64,000 bases of DNA from Thermoplasmatales archaeon E-plasma (GTDB taxonomy: Archaea; Thermoplasmatota; Thermoplasmata; Thermoplasmatales; Thermoplasmataceae). Below the pieces are notes generated by a model, which was not told where the DNA came from, ran no database searches, and saw nothing but the letters and a program-made list of their open reading frames with translations. Location: positions 28,058 through 92,057 of the forward strand of contig KI542676.1 in the NCBI GenBank assembly GCA_000496135.1, in the 5' to 3' direction. Shown in pieces: positions 44,837-54,209 of this stretch. Position 1 is the first letter of the stretch, and every line of letters starts with the position of its first letter. The translations under genes and the position numbers were made by a program.

Positions 44837-45355
44837 TGATTGAAGGTTCTCAAAGAAAGAAATCATTCTATGCAAAGGGAGACCTTCTTCCCATTGCATT
44901 ATATAATTATTATTTTTTGTTATTTTCACGTTGGGTATAATGGAATACAGCGACCTGAATCTTCCTCTGGGCTCTCCGGGAATTGAAAATATCCTCCAGG
45001 GATCGTCTGTGGCATTTTTTAGTCTGAACGCATAAATCAGAAAAAGTCCGGCATCCTCACACATTTTACTTAATTTAAGGGCCTGATCCTGATTTTTTCC
45101 ACTGGAAGAGGAAAATGTCAAATTGTCGCTTGAAGAACTTTTAACTTCAATTATCATAGAAATATCATATCTTACTGCAACTATATCAGCGCCCTTTGAC
45201 CCTGCTGACCGGGTAACATAGAATGGAGACTTTATAAGACTCTCCAGTGAAGCCCTTTTTTCATAATCCAGTTTCCTGGCAAGCCTCTTTATAGACTCCT
45301 TTTTCCCAGAAAGAATTGAAACAAGCTCCCTTTCATAAATACTGCCATTCAACAA
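44831..45355 (-). CDS. hjc: Holliday junction resolvase Hjc
   Basis: The archaeal endonuclease that cuts four-way DNA junctions. The catalytic motif is spread over SIYERELVSIL (Glu), GADIVAVRYD (Asp) and MIIEVKSSSS (Glu-x-Lys), the order of the nuclease superfamily. At 174 residues it is longer than typical Hjc (about 125-145). The extra length is mostly an insert between the first helix and the core (KKESIKRLARKLDYEKRASL). It is convergent with the aminotransferase, with a six-base overlap. Confidence 0.85.
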   Translation of the reverse strand: MLNGSIYERELVSILSGKKESIKRLARKLDYEKRASLESLIKSPFYVTRSAGSKGADIVAVRYDISMIIEVKSSSSDNLTFSSSSGKNQDQALKLSKMCEDAGLFLIYAFRLKNATDDPWRIFSIPGEPRGRFRSLYSIIPNVKITKNNNYIMQWEEGLPLHRMISFFENLQSL

Positions 45356-45452
45356 TTGTGATTTATCTCATCCTATTAATTTCTTTCAATTGGCCAAATG
45401 ATATAGTTAATAATTACAGAGAGAATCAGCCTGGATCAGAATTAAAGGTTCA

Positions 45453-46679
45453 ATGATTCTTGGAAAATTAAGGTCGCAAACCAGTGTCATAAGGGCAATG
45501 GGTTATGCAGACTTTATCAGAGGCTTCGGCAGGTATCCCACATGGATACTTCTTGTGATATATCTTTCATCCATAAGAAATATGAGTTTTATTGATATTG
45601 GAGCGATTTTCTTCGTTCAATCCATCATTTCATTTCCAATAAATATTGCTGGCGGTAGATTTATAGACAGGGTTGGCAGGCGTTCTATAAGTCTGATCCT
45701 CCCCCTAGCTCTTGTGATAATCTATTTTCTTCTGTTTGTTTCCGTATTAGACAATGGAAATATCTGGTTTATCATAGTAGAATTTGTTTCTACAGGAATC
45801 CTCAGCTCTGTACAATGGGTCGTCATAAATGCAATCATTACAGATAATTCCACTCTATCAGGACGTCTGGACGCTTTCACTGTATTGAGGATACTGGGGA
45901 ACGCAGGGATAGGGGTCGGCCTTGTTCTGTCTGGGGTTTTTGCAATATTTCAACCTGCGCTATTCTTTGTTGTACCGGCAGGTGGATCAATAGTGGAGTT
46001 TTTCATCTTCATGAAATATGTTCCTGAATCCAAACCCTCATTTGCAGTGGATAATCATGAAAACAGAAGAAAAATAAAGGTTTACCGGGATGGGCTCCTC
46101 ATTATTATTACCGTTATAATGGCCACTTCCGCATTATTTGCCAATCAGTGGGAAACGCCAACATTACCTCTGTACCTTACTAGATTCTTGAGTATACCTG
46201 AGGAATTTATTACTATTTTGTATGCTATTAATACAGTAACCGTCATCATGTTTCAATACCGCCTGAATATAATTGCAGAAAAAATAGGGTATGTCAGGAG
46301 TTTTTCCCTGGGACTGATTCTATATGCCATGTCGTTTATTGTTTTTGGTCTTACCGGCAACATTATAATTCTTGCACTGAATGTTGTTCTTCTCACACTT
46401 GGGGAAAGTCTTACCAATCCTTTCTTCTCAGTAACAATTTCAAGGATAGCTCCAGTTGATAAAAGGGGAGAATACTTTGGATTCAGTTCTGCAATCTCCG
46501 GTATAATAGGAACATTTTCACCATTCGTCGGTACGCTGTTCCTCACCATTTTCTATAATATTCCTATTGAGATGTGGGTTTCCTTTTCATTGATTACCGT
46601 CTTCATGGCCTTTGTGGCTCTTTTAACAAGGAGTAAAATTCTGGATCGTGAAAGAGAGATAAAGGCAAACACTCCTTAA
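45453..46679 (+). CDS. MFS transporter
   Basis: A 408-residue major facilitator of about 12 membrane helices. The motif-A loop reads GGRFIDRVGRRSISL, and the second half has the related SRIAPVDKRGEYFGF, as in sugar and drug MFS members. No substrate can be given. The acyl-CoA synthetase gene begins 32 bases downstream, so the transporter may import a substrate for it, or the two may share only a promoter. Confidence 0.82.
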   Translation: MILGKLRSQTSVIRAMGYADFIRGFGRYPTWILLVIYLSSIRNMSFIDIGAIFFVQSIISFPINIAGGRFIDRVGRRSISLILPLALVIIYFLLFVSVLDNGNIWFIIVEFVSTGILSSVQWVVINAIITDNSTLSGRLDAFTVLRILGNAGIGVGLVLSGVFAIFQPALFFVVPAGGSIVEFFIFMKYVPESKPSFAVDNHENRRKIKVYRDGLLIIITVIMATSALFANQWETPTLPLYLTRFLSIPEEFITILYAINTVTVIMFQYRLNIIAEKIGYVRSFSLGLILYAMSFIVFGLTGNIIILALNVVLLTLGESLTNPFFSVTISRIAPVDKRGEYFGFSSAISGIIGTFSPFVGTLFLTIFYNIPIEMWVSFSLITVFMAFVALLTRSKILDREREIKANTP

Positions 46680-46711
46680 AATCCAAAACAGAAAATATAT
46701 ACCAAGAACGT

Positions 46712-48613
46712 ATGGTCGAAACAATGGATGAGATTGTATACCGCCCAGATAAGAAGTTTTTGGAAACTACTAACATTTATGAACTGGCAAAGAGACTGAA
46801 TATCAACAGTATTGAGGAACTCTATGATTTTGCGGATAAGGAAAGGAAAACTTTCTGGGATTCAGTGGTTGAACACTGCGATGTATCTTTCTTTAAGCCA
46901 TACACAAAAACTATTGAAGAATCAGATGGAAAGGAGTGGACCGAATGGTTTAAAGACGGGAAACTAAACCTGTCTTTTAATTGTGTGGAGAAGTATAAAG
47001 ATTCAAAGGATCCGGCCATAATATGCGAATTTGAGGATAAGAGGAACATTGTTATTTCATATGCGGATTTAGATTCAAAAGTTGGCAGAATGGCAGCTTT
47101 CCTAAGGAACTTAGGTATAAAGCGTGGAGACAGGATTGGCATATTTATGCCAATGATACCTGAGGCAATTATTGCTATGTATTCAATAATCAGGTGCGGG
47201 GCTGTTGCTGTTCCAATGTTTTCAGGTTACGGCAGAGAAGCAGTTGAAACACGAATCAAAGATTCATCCATACGATTCCTGTTCACCGTAGGATCATACA
47301 AAAGAAAAGGGAAGGACATTCAGATGGCAAATTCTGTGAGAGGAATTGAAGGAGTTACACTAATAGTAAAGGGAGGTAAGCAGGAAGGAGATCTGGATTA
47401 TGACCTCGCAGAGAGCTTCAAAGAATATTTAACATCTGAACACATGGACAGCGAGGAACCAGCAATAATTCTCTACACTTCAGGAACGACCGGAAAACCC
47501 AAAGGAACCGTTCATGTCCATGGGGGAACAACAGTAAATATATTGAAGGAAGTCAAATATTATTTAAATTTCAAGAAGAATGATATTCTTTTCTGGATTA
47601 CGGACCTTGGATGGATGATGGGGCCATGGTCAATAATTGGCGCAAACGGCCTGAAAGGAACCATTTTCATTTACCCTGGAGCAGTGGATTTCCCAAACGA
47701 GGAGAGAGTCTGGGATATGGTTGACCGAAACAGGATCACCATTCTCGGGTTGTCTCCAACATTCGTCAGGACAATGAAATTCAAGGGAATTAAAAGGAAG
47801 TTTAATTACATTAAAGCGTTTGCTTCCACAGGGGAGCCTTGGGATAACGAATCATGGAACTATCTATTTGAGACATACGGTGGATCAAAGATACCCATTT
47901 GCAATATTTCCGGAGGAACAGATATAATAGGCTGCTTTCTGGCGTCAACTCCTGCAACACCTCTAAAACCAAGATGCCTTTACAGGGGATTGGGAATGAA
48001 TGTATCAGTGCTAAATGAACAGGGTAATGAGGTTTTCAATGAGGTTGGATATCTCGTATCAAAATCTCACTGTCCATCGATGACCAGGGGGATCCTCGGT
48101 GATAATACCAGATATATTGAATCATACTGGTCAAAATTCAAGGGAAACTGGTATCAGGGGGATTGGGCTGAAATGGATAAAGACGGCTATTTCTTCCTTT
48201 ATGGGAGAGCGGATGAAGTCATAAAAGTAGCCGGGAAAAGAGTCGGCCCAAATGAGATAGAAGATTCTGTGAATTCAGTAAAAGGAGTTGTCGAAAGTGC
48301 AGCCACGGGAATTCCTGATCCGATCAAAGGGGAGGCAATAACAATATTTTACACCGGAAACGCTGGAGATGACACATTAAGATCTATAAAATTACAGGTC
48401 GAAAAAGATCTGGGAAAGTCTTTCAGTCCAAAATACATATTTCATATGGATGCTCTTCCAAAGACAAGAAGTGGTAAGATAATGAGAAGAGTTGTCAGAA
48501 GTACATTCATGGGGGAAAACCCAGGAGATCTGACAGGAATAGATGATCCTTCCCTTCTGGAAAAAATTAAAAGTATGGGGCTAAAAACCCGCCAAAACAA
48601 GGATAGCGACTAG
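46712..48613 (+). CDS. AMP-forming acyl-CoA synthetase (acetyl-CoA synthetase-like)
   Basis: An ANL-superfamily ligase, 633 residues. The P-loop-like core reads ILYTSGTTGKPKGTVHVH (about 250-267). The A4/A5 region is CNISGGTDIIGCFL, and the hinge and C-domain are YQGDWAEMDKDGYFFLYGRADEV, ending with the catalytic lysine in PKTRSGKIMRRVVR. The N-terminal 100 residues resemble acetyl-CoA synthetase (ACAS) domains. It would activate acetate, propionate or a longer acid with ATP and CoA, and could feed the acyl-CoA oxidation genes of 12-21 kb. Chain length is not decided. Confidence 0.9.
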   Translation: MVETMDEIVYRPDKKFLETTNIYELAKRLNINSIEELYDFADKERKTFWDSVVEHCDVSFFKPYTKTIEESDGKEWTEWFKDGKLNLSFNCVEKYKDSKDPAIICEFEDKRNIVISYADLDSKVGRMAAFLRNLGIKRGDRIGIFMPMIPEAIIAMYSIIRCGAVAVPMFSGYGREAVETRIKDSSIRFLFTVGSYKRKGKDIQMANSVRGIEGVTLIVKGGKQEGDLDYDLAESFKEYLTSEHMDSEEPAIILYTSGTTGKPKGTVHVHGGTTVNILKEVKYYLNFKKNDILFWITDLGWMMGPWSIIGANGLKGTIFIYPGAVDFPNEERVWDMVDRNRITILGLSPTFVRTMKFKGIKRKFNYIKAFASTGEPWDNESWNYLFETYGGSKIPICNISGGTDIIGCFLASTPATPLKPRCLYRGLGMNVSVLNEQGNEVFNEVGYLVSKSHCPSMTRGILGDNTRYIESYWSKFKGNWYQGDWAEMDKDGYFFLYGRADEVIKVAGKRVGPNEIEDSVNSVKGVVESAATGIPDPIKGEAITIFYTGNAGDDTLRSIKLQVEKDLGKSFSPKYIFHMDALPKTRSGKIMRRVVRSTFMGENPGDLTGIDDPSLLEKIKSMGLKTRQNKDSD

Positions 48614-48977
48614 ACTACATACATAAGCGCATACAAAGAAGGTTCTTATATGATTTCCCATTAATTTGTTTGTTGCAGTATGTATACAAAAACTATATTT
48701 CATGAGTGCTACGCTTAATTAATGTTCATAATCAATTCTAAAATATAACAGGATTGAATGAACACCATTTTTTTACTTAAAATAGGATTACGCTCTATTT
48801 CATAAAAATAGGAATTTCTGAAGGGTGGGAAGTTAACCTCACTGTATAAAACCGTTTCCTCAGCATTTGATTTAAACAGATTCAATGGTAAATCAGGATA
48901 ATTTTTTCTCGTAAGGCATGTCAACACACAGGTCAAAGAAATGTTTAATAAGAAGATAAAATATAGAAGTGGTTCAT
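48614..48977. other. Intergenic region between acyl-CoA synthetase and DUF6015 gene
   Basis: This 364-base AT-rich stretch carries the promoter of the downstream gene (TTTAATAAG near 48944). A 73-codon minus-strand frame is present but has no supporting features. Confidence 0.35.
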
Positions 48978-49349
48978 ATGACCGTTCTTAAAAGGGAAAT
49001 CCTCTTAAGGGCTCTTGAGAACACCTATGGTAAGAAAGGCATGGCCAAGGAGGATGTTTCTGAGCTCTGCAATTTTCTACTATCCTTTTTTGGCTATGAG
49101 GATTATGTACTCGACAATGTCCTATCTCCTCCTGAAAGAGATATTTTTTACAACCTTGAAGAATACGGCTTTCTCATGACCAGCAGGGAAGAAGTAACCA
49201 TAAGCAAGGGCAAAACATGGAGAATAAATCAGTGGGCATACATAAGGAGCAATATATTGAAAATGTCCAACGAAATTAAAGTAGAGGAACAGCCTTACAG
49301 CATATATGACGAAGTTTTTAAAGATCTGGAAGCATTAAACAACGATTAG
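48978..49349 (+). CDS. DUF6015-like protein
   Basis: A 123-residue soluble protein. The pattern GMAKEDVSELCNFLLSFFGYED, then DNVLSPPERDIFYNLEEYGFL and KTWRINQW, matches the Thermoplasmata-restricted family DUF6015 as I remember it; I cannot confirm this by search. It looks like a small winged-helix-type fold with an acidic tail. ATG 48978 is preferred over GTG 48969, since TTTAATAAG lies about 26-30 bases upstream. It stands ahead of the ABC importer genes but is separated from them by a promoter. Confidence 0.65.
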   Translation: MTVLKREILLRALENTYGKKGMAKEDVSELCNFLLSFFGYEDYVLDNVLSPPERDIFYNLEEYGFLMTSREEVTISKGKTWRINQWAYIRSNILKMSNEIKVEEQPYSIYDEVFKDLEALNND

Positions 49350-49417
49350 AAAAAAACTATTTTTTTATTAGATTTTTGTAACAAAATCATTCGTATATTT
49401 AGGACGCAATGTAACAT

Positions 49418-49427
49418 TCTATATAGA
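49418..49427 (+). promoter_or_regulatory. TATA box of the NitT/TauT-like ABC operon
   Basis: TTCTATATAG is centred about 26-27 bases before GTG 49449, the normal spacing for a leaderless archaeal transcript. It supports GTG 49449 as the original start codon of the ATPase gene. Confidence 0.5.
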
Positions 49428-49448
49428 ATAACTAGATACTGCAGAAAG

Positions 49449-50223
49449 GTGGTTTCCTGGAACAACGATTGAGGTTTCGGGCCTCGATTTCAGGTATGAA
49501 AACGGTTTCAAAGTATTTCACGATATTAACTTTTCAATAGATACAGATAAGTTCACTTCTATTGTTGGCCCATCCGGGGTTGGAAAATCCACACTTCTCA
49601 GATTACTTGGAGGTTTTGTAGAACCGGAAGCAGGGCAGGTATTTTTGAATGGAAAGCCAATACTGAGACCAACTCCTCTGGTGGCCATGGTTCATCAGTC
49701 GATCGTTACATTTCCATGGATGAACGCCCTTGAGAATGTTATGCTCTCTCTCAAGAATAAGAGATTATCCAGGGAAGAGGTTAAGAGTACTGCGATGAAA
49801 TCTCTTGAAATTGTGGGACTGCAGGGTTTTGAGGAACTTTTTCCAAAAGAGATGAGTGGAGGAATGAGGCAAAGAGTTGCCGTTGCCAGAGCTCTTGCTG
49901 CAGATCCTTTGGTTTTATTAATGGATGAACCGTTTGCTCATCTTGATGAACTTACAGCTGAAGGTTTGAGACAGGATATTTACAGTATTCTGTTTAACAC
50001 TGAAACGAAGTTAAAATCTGTTATAATGGTATCGCATAACCTCACAGAGGTGGTCGAGCTTTCTGACAAAGTCATAGTTCTTAATGGCTCACCGGCCACC
50101 GTAGTTGGAAAAATTGACGTTAATATGCCACGTCCCAGAAGTCCCAGAGAACCTGAATTCGATCACTATCTCGATCTCCTGTATGGTTATTTGACAAAGG
50201 CTAAGGTGAAGACCAGTGAATGA
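49449..50223 (+). CDS. NitT/TauT-type ABC transporter ATP-binding protein (frame disturbed near the start)
   Basis: The ATPase of an importer. Clear sequence runs from IEVSGLDFRYENGF (49468 onwards), with Walker A GPSGVGKST, signature MSGGMRQRVAVARALA, Walker B VLLMDEPFAHLDE and H-loop VSHN. No ATG, GTG or TTG lies between the upstream stop (49429-49431) and the conserved domain in this frame. A GTG at 49449, well placed behind a TATA box, is in another frame and reads seven more codons before a stop. A one-base excess between 49449 and 49468 would join them; otherwise ATT 49468 must initiate. The C-terminal AAA-associated domain of this family is absent. The end overlaps the permease start by eight bases. 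Confidence 0.85.
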
Positions 50224-51841
50224 GATTCTTCTAATAATTCTGGCGGTTTTAGCAACTTCTGGAAGAGTTCTTGGGCTTATAGGTTTTTCAATCGTTTCAG
50301 GATGGTTTCTGGCATATATTGCAATCAAAAATCGATGGTTTGAATCCATATTCATATCCATAAGTGAAATATTTGAATCAGTGCCGGTAATAGCATTTTT
50401 TCCAATAGTTCTGGTTATATTTATAACGAATGTGGGAGGGGAACTTGGTGTTGAACTCGCGGCAGATTTTCTTGTATTCACAGCAGTTGTATGGAACTTA
50501 TGGCTTGGTGAATATCAGGCTTTTAAAACGATCCCCAAGGAGATGGTCGAAGTTGCAGACAATTACAACTATTCTTTGCTGGAGCGTTTAAAATTTGTAT
50601 ATATTCCATTCTCCATACCAAGAATTGCAGCAAACCTCTTCCCAAGTGTTTCCGATGGATTTTTTTATATAACAGTAAGTGAGGTATTCAGCATTGGGAT
50701 CACGACATATGAAACATTTGGCGTTGGATCAATTTTAGACAAGTATGTTGCATCTGGCAATACTTTTCTCATAGGAGTTACGCTTGTTGTTCTCGGCATA
50801 GTTGTCTCTGTCATTGTTATCTCGTTAAAAGAAATAGCAAAAAGGGCCGTCGCAAAATATGCGCTTGATACGGATGTTCCCATAATCAGAAGAGGTAAGC
50901 CCAGATTCAGGCAATCGGCAACATTTTCAGCCATTGCATCAATAAATCCGCTGGGAAAACTGGCAACCTATAATCGAATAAACAGGAGGAAAAACGTTGA
51001 CCTGGAAACTTTATATTACAAAGAAGGAAAAAAGAAAAACTATGCAATCGTTGGCGCCATTATTGGAATAGTTATTCTTGTCCTGTTAATCTATGAAACT
51101 ATTAGGATAACAACATCAATATCCATGGGTGAATGGGGTTACCTCTTGGGTAAAACTCCATATCTTCTGGTTAATCTTCTCTACGACTATATTAGAGTCG
51201 CAGTTATAACCCTGGTTTCTACAGCTTTTGCAATATTTTTTGGTTATTATATGGCCACCCACAGGAAGGTAGAATCTGCGGCCATCCCTTTAATACAGGG
51301 CTTCAGTGCATATCCAGTTCCAACATATTTTCCTTTTCTCTTCTTCGCGGTATATCCCTTCATTGCTTCTTCTTTTGGCACTTTGACAGATGAATTTTTT
51401 GTTCTCGGTTTGGGCTTTATAAGTACATTTTACTATGTATTTTACAGTTTCTGGATGGGAATAAAAGCCATGCCGGTGGAGTATGAGGAACTGATGAAAA
51501 ATCTCAATCTTGGCTATTTTAAAAGGTTAAGATACATTGTATTTCCATCCACTTTTCCTTACCTTGTAACAGGGATATCGTCTACTATTAACAGTGCATG
51601 GGGTGGATTAATGATTGGCGAGTACTGGCCTGATATAGCAGGAGGGAAAACACTAACAGTTCAGTTTGGCCTTATGAAGGTCATTGATCAGGCAACAGCA
51701 AACGGGAATATCGCCCTTGCAGCATGGGGCTCCTTTATATTCGCAATAATAGTGGCAATTTACTCGATCCTGTTCACACGTAAAATGATGGATCTTGCAA
51801 GAAAGAAATATGTGGCAGAAGAAGGGATATACTCAGCCTAA
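50216..51841 (+). CDS. NitT/TauT-type ABC permease, two fused domains
   Basis: A 541-residue membrane protein made of two BPD_transp_1-like permease domains in tandem (about 1-225 and 280-535). The two EAA-like cytoplasmic loops are EVADNYNYSLLERLKFVYIPFSIPRI in parts and EELMKNLNLGYFKRLRYIVFPSTFPYL in parts. A linker with a basic segment lies between. A single polypeptide therefore supplies both membrane halves, which are usually separate TauC/SsuC-type subunits. The partner ATPase overlaps its start. No substrate-binding protein is nearby. The cargo (sulfonate, nitrate, metal or other) is unknown. Confidence 0.86.
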   Translation: MNEILLIILAVLATSGRVLGLIGFSIVSGWFLAYIAIKNRWFESIFISISEIFESVPVIAFFPIVLVIFITNVGGELGVELAADFLVFTAVVWNLWLGEYQAFKTIPKEMVEVADNYNYSLLERLKFVYIPFSIPRIAANLFPSVSDGFFYITVSEVFSIGITTYETFGVGSILDKYVASGNTFLIGVTLVVLGIVVSVIVISLKEIAKRAVAKYALDTDVPIIRRGKPRFRQSATFSAIASINPLGKLATYNRINRRKNVDLETLYYKEGKKKNYAIVGAIIGIVILVLLIYETIRITTSISMGEWGYLLGKTPYLLVNLLYDYIRVAVITLVSTAFAIFFGYYMATHRKVESAAIPLIQGFSAYPVPTYFPFLFFAVYPFIASSFGTLTDEFFVLGLGFISTFYYVFYSFWMGIKAMPVEYEELMKNLNLGYFKRLRYIVFPSTFPYLVTGISSTINSAWGGLMIGEYWPDIAGGKTLTVQFGLMKVIDQATANGNIALAAWGSFIFAIIVAIYSILFTRKMMDLARKKYVAEEGIYSA

Positions 51842-51844
51842 AAA

Positions 51845-51862
51845 ATTTTCTTTTTCGAAAAT
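51845..51862. terminator. Possible bidirectional terminator
   Basis: ATTTTC (51845-51850) and GAAAAT (51857-51862) form an inverted repeat around a T-rich loop, between the converging ABC operon and the PF09821-like gene. Confidence 0.3.
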
Positions 51863-51883
51863 ATGAAGAACTGCACCATTTAA

Positions 51884-52369
51884 TCATGAGGCAGCTACGA
51901 AACCATCCTCTGTTTTTCTGATCAATCCTGAATAGACGCCCCACTCTATGAGTGTTACCTCGAGGTTATGATATCCTGAGGGACTGTTATACTTCTGAAT
52001 GCCATTTTTTTCAAGTTCCTCCTTAATCTCCTCAAGTTGAAATTCCTTCATTTTGAGGGCGGTTGCGAATGGCTCAAAATCCTTTACTACGGATTTTAGC
52101 ATCTCCTTCCGGACCTTTGGTCCAGACCCAATAAATTTCTTTCCACTTTCCGTTATCCAGATATCCCCTTGATCTGTTCCGATAAATGATAATGAACTTG
52201 CAGTGTAAACGATAGGCATGAGGTCATCCAGATCAACCTCCATTTCCTTCTCTAGCTCGAAAAGATCTGTTTTACTTTTGAACACATAGTTCAGCATATA
52301 TAGTAATCCTACCAAGTCAGCTATTCTCGAATCTGGTTCAATAATTTCCATGTTTTCAGTTCTATTCAT
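51884..52369 (-). CDS. Stand-alone AAA-associated C-terminal domain protein (PF09821-like)
   Basis: A 161-residue protein that resembles the C-terminal AAA-associated domain normally fused to the end of NitT/TauT-type ABC ATPases. The patterns ADLVGLLYMLNYVFKSKTDLFELEKEMEV (in parts), ITESGKKFIG and VTLIEWGVYSGLIRK are typical of it. Winged-helix-like segments suggest sensing or regulation. It is encoded convergently with, and 42 bases from, the ABC operon whose ATPase lacks this domain. The domain therefore seems to have been split off to the opposite strand. The assignment is from memory of the family pattern. Confidence 0.7.
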   Translation of the reverse strand: MNRTENMEIIEPDSRIADLVGLLYMLNYVFKSKTDLFELEKEMEVDLDDLMPIVYTASSLSFIGTDQGDIWITESGKKFIGSGPKVRKEMLKSVVKDFEPFATALKMKEFQLEEIKEELEKNGIQKYNSPSGYHNLEVTLIEWGVYSGLIRKTEDGFVAAS

Positions 52370-52473
52370 TTTAGATATTTAAAATATGCGCGTTATTTCC
52401 ATTTAACAGGTCAAAAATATATTCAGTGGGTATCTAGTGAATAGATATTCATGGAACAGATCTTAAGGGTCAG

Positions 52474-53643
52474 TTAAGAGTGAAAGACAATGGAATTCTT
52501 TGCGTATTTCGCCTTAATTAAAGCCAGTGAAATTATTGGAGCAATGGCCATATACGCAAATGCGTAAAGCTCATTCTGAATGTCTGCAATAGCTCCGAAT
52601 ATTGCAGGTATTATAATAAATAAAACATTATTATAAGACATAAAATATGAATTTGCTGCATTAAGACTTTCCCTTGGTACACCACGACTGAGCATTATGG
52701 TGGAAATCGGGAAAATTCCTCCGTGTGGTATTCCTAATACGGCTATTACAAAAAGAACGGCATATACATTATGGAAAACGGTGAGAACTGGTATTAGAAC
52801 AACACAAATTATAGTGAGATAAATTAGAAAGAAAAGCGGTTTCTTTATAGCTCTCAGCGGGCGAATGAACAGATAAATCCTGGTTACAAATGATGTGAGG
52901 AAAAATAGTATATACACAGAAAATGAAAAAACAAGAGAGACATGGAATTGTGTTCTCAGGTAGATCGCCATAAATACAGTAAAAGCAGCGAAAGGAACAT
53001 TATAAGCGGTGATGGCGAGTATGGATGTTAAGAAGCCTGGATTTTTACCTATACCTGAAATTCCCTTAGTTTCGTTCTTTTCTTTGAATTTAACAAGAAA
53101 AGACAATGCTGAGACCACAATCATAAACGGAAGAAATTCCAGAATGATCAAGTTGTAAGGGAGAAAAGACAGCGTTTCAGTCTCAATTGTTGGTCCTATT
53201 ACCAAACCTAAACTTAAAGAGATTGAATAGCCTGCCAAAAAGCGTTCTCTGGTGACACCTTCTGAAACCATAGAGATCGAGGTTATGAGATTTGTAAATA
53301 GAAAACCGGTGAAAAATCCAAACAAACCTATTGAAAGCCAGAAAAGAGGTATTGTTCCTAATAAGAGCAAAACTTCACTAAGCGTTGCCAGAATGGAGGC
53401 ACTCACAAAGACATTTTTTCTCATTTTTGAGTCAAGTCTTGGATTTATAAGGGCTGTTGAAACAAGGGTTGCTGCATAAATCAGGGTACCGGTGAGACCC
53501 ACTTCAAAGCTATTCATACCGTAGGAGTATTTTGCTATTAATGGCGCAGTGGTAGAAATCATGTTATTGGTAATTCTCGTTGCAAAGGCCATTGCACTTA
53601 TCATCAAAACATATAAGGCAATTTTTTTTGCAGGTGAGGTCAT
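52474..53643 (-). CDS. MFS transporter
   Basis: A 389-residue major facilitator with about 12 membrane helices. The N-terminal LMISAMAFATRITNNMISTTAPLIAKYSYG (in parts) and a weak motif-A region (NPRLDSKMRKNVFV) are present. GIPHGGIFPISTIMLSRGVPRESLNAANSYF (in parts) lies in the second half. The substrate is unknown. Its ATG overlaps the stop of the small upstream gene (53640-53643). Confidence 0.8.
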   Translation of the reverse strand: MTSPAKKIALYVLMISAMAFATRITNNMISTTAPLIAKYSYGMNSFEVGLTGTLIYAATLVSTALINPRLDSKMRKNVFVSASILATLSEVLLLLGTIPLFWLSIGLFGFFTGFLFTNLITSISMVSEGVTRERFLAGYSISLSLGLVIGPTIETETLSFLPYNLIILEFLPFMIVVSALSFLVKFKEKNETKGISGIGKNPGFLTSILAITAYNVPFAAFTVFMAIYLRTQFHVSLVFSFSVYILFFLTSFVTRIYLFIRPLRAIKKPLFFLIYLTIICVVLIPVLTVFHNVYAVLFVIAVLGIPHGGIFPISTIMLSRGVPRESLNAANSYFMSYNNVLFIIIPAIFGAIADIQNELYAFAYMAIAPIISLALIKAKYAKNSIVFHS

Positions 53644-54011
53644 CTTTTTCTCCTTAATAACGCAAGGACTGTTCCAACACCTAAAGTAACTGCACCGATT
53701 GCAAATCCATATTTGGGGCTGTCTATAAGCAGATGTTTTATTGGATTTTTTCTTGGATCAAACTGATCAACATGCATTTCATAGTGATCGTCAAATTCAA
53801 CAACGTGAATGCCTCTATCTGAACCTCCAACTGTCGCTCTCCAGTCAGCGATTTGCCCTTTCAATTCACCTATAGATTTTCTGAATATCCCAGTCGTTTC
53901 TGGTCCGGGTATCTGATGCCCATTAGATATTTTTGGAACATTCATCTTACCACGTATTAGAAGTTCGGCGATCATGGTGTTCCAGAATTCATCACCGGAT
54001 TCAGGCATCAT
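53640..54011 (-). CDS. Hypothetical protein with a C-terminal membrane anchor
   Basis: A 123-residue protein that I do not recognise. The first 90 residues are polar. The last 25 hold one hydrophobic helix (YGFAIGAVTLGVGTVLALL) followed by RRKR, the pattern of a tail-anchored or single-pass protein. The frame opens at 54050, but ATG 54011 (MMPESGDEFW) is the likelier start. It is coupled to the MFS gene downstream by a four-base overlap and may assist that transporter. Confidence 0.6.
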   Translation of the reverse strand: MMPESGDEFWNTMIAELLIRGKMNVPKISNGHQIPGPETTGIFRKSIGELKGQIADWRATVGGSDRGIHVVEFDDHYEMHVDQFDPRKNPIKHLLIDSPKYGFAIGAVTLGVGTVLALLRRKR

Positions 54012-54209
54012 AATTCTCCAATTACATTGAGATATTTTAACAATTGTCACTCAAAAAATAATACTCAGTGAAACCTTGAATTCATGCTTCCATTCTTACC
54101 AGTGATGCGAAAAAGTTAAAGCTACTGATTAACAGGCAACATTGAAGCATTGTTAAAATTATTCTCACAACGTTAAATATAGGCTATGTTAATATATACC
54201 AGAATTAAA

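Noticed and set aside
48715..48936. 73-codon minus-strand frame in the gap before the DUF6015-like gene
   Set aside because: No start signal and no similarity that I can see; the gap looks like plain AT-rich intergenic DNA.
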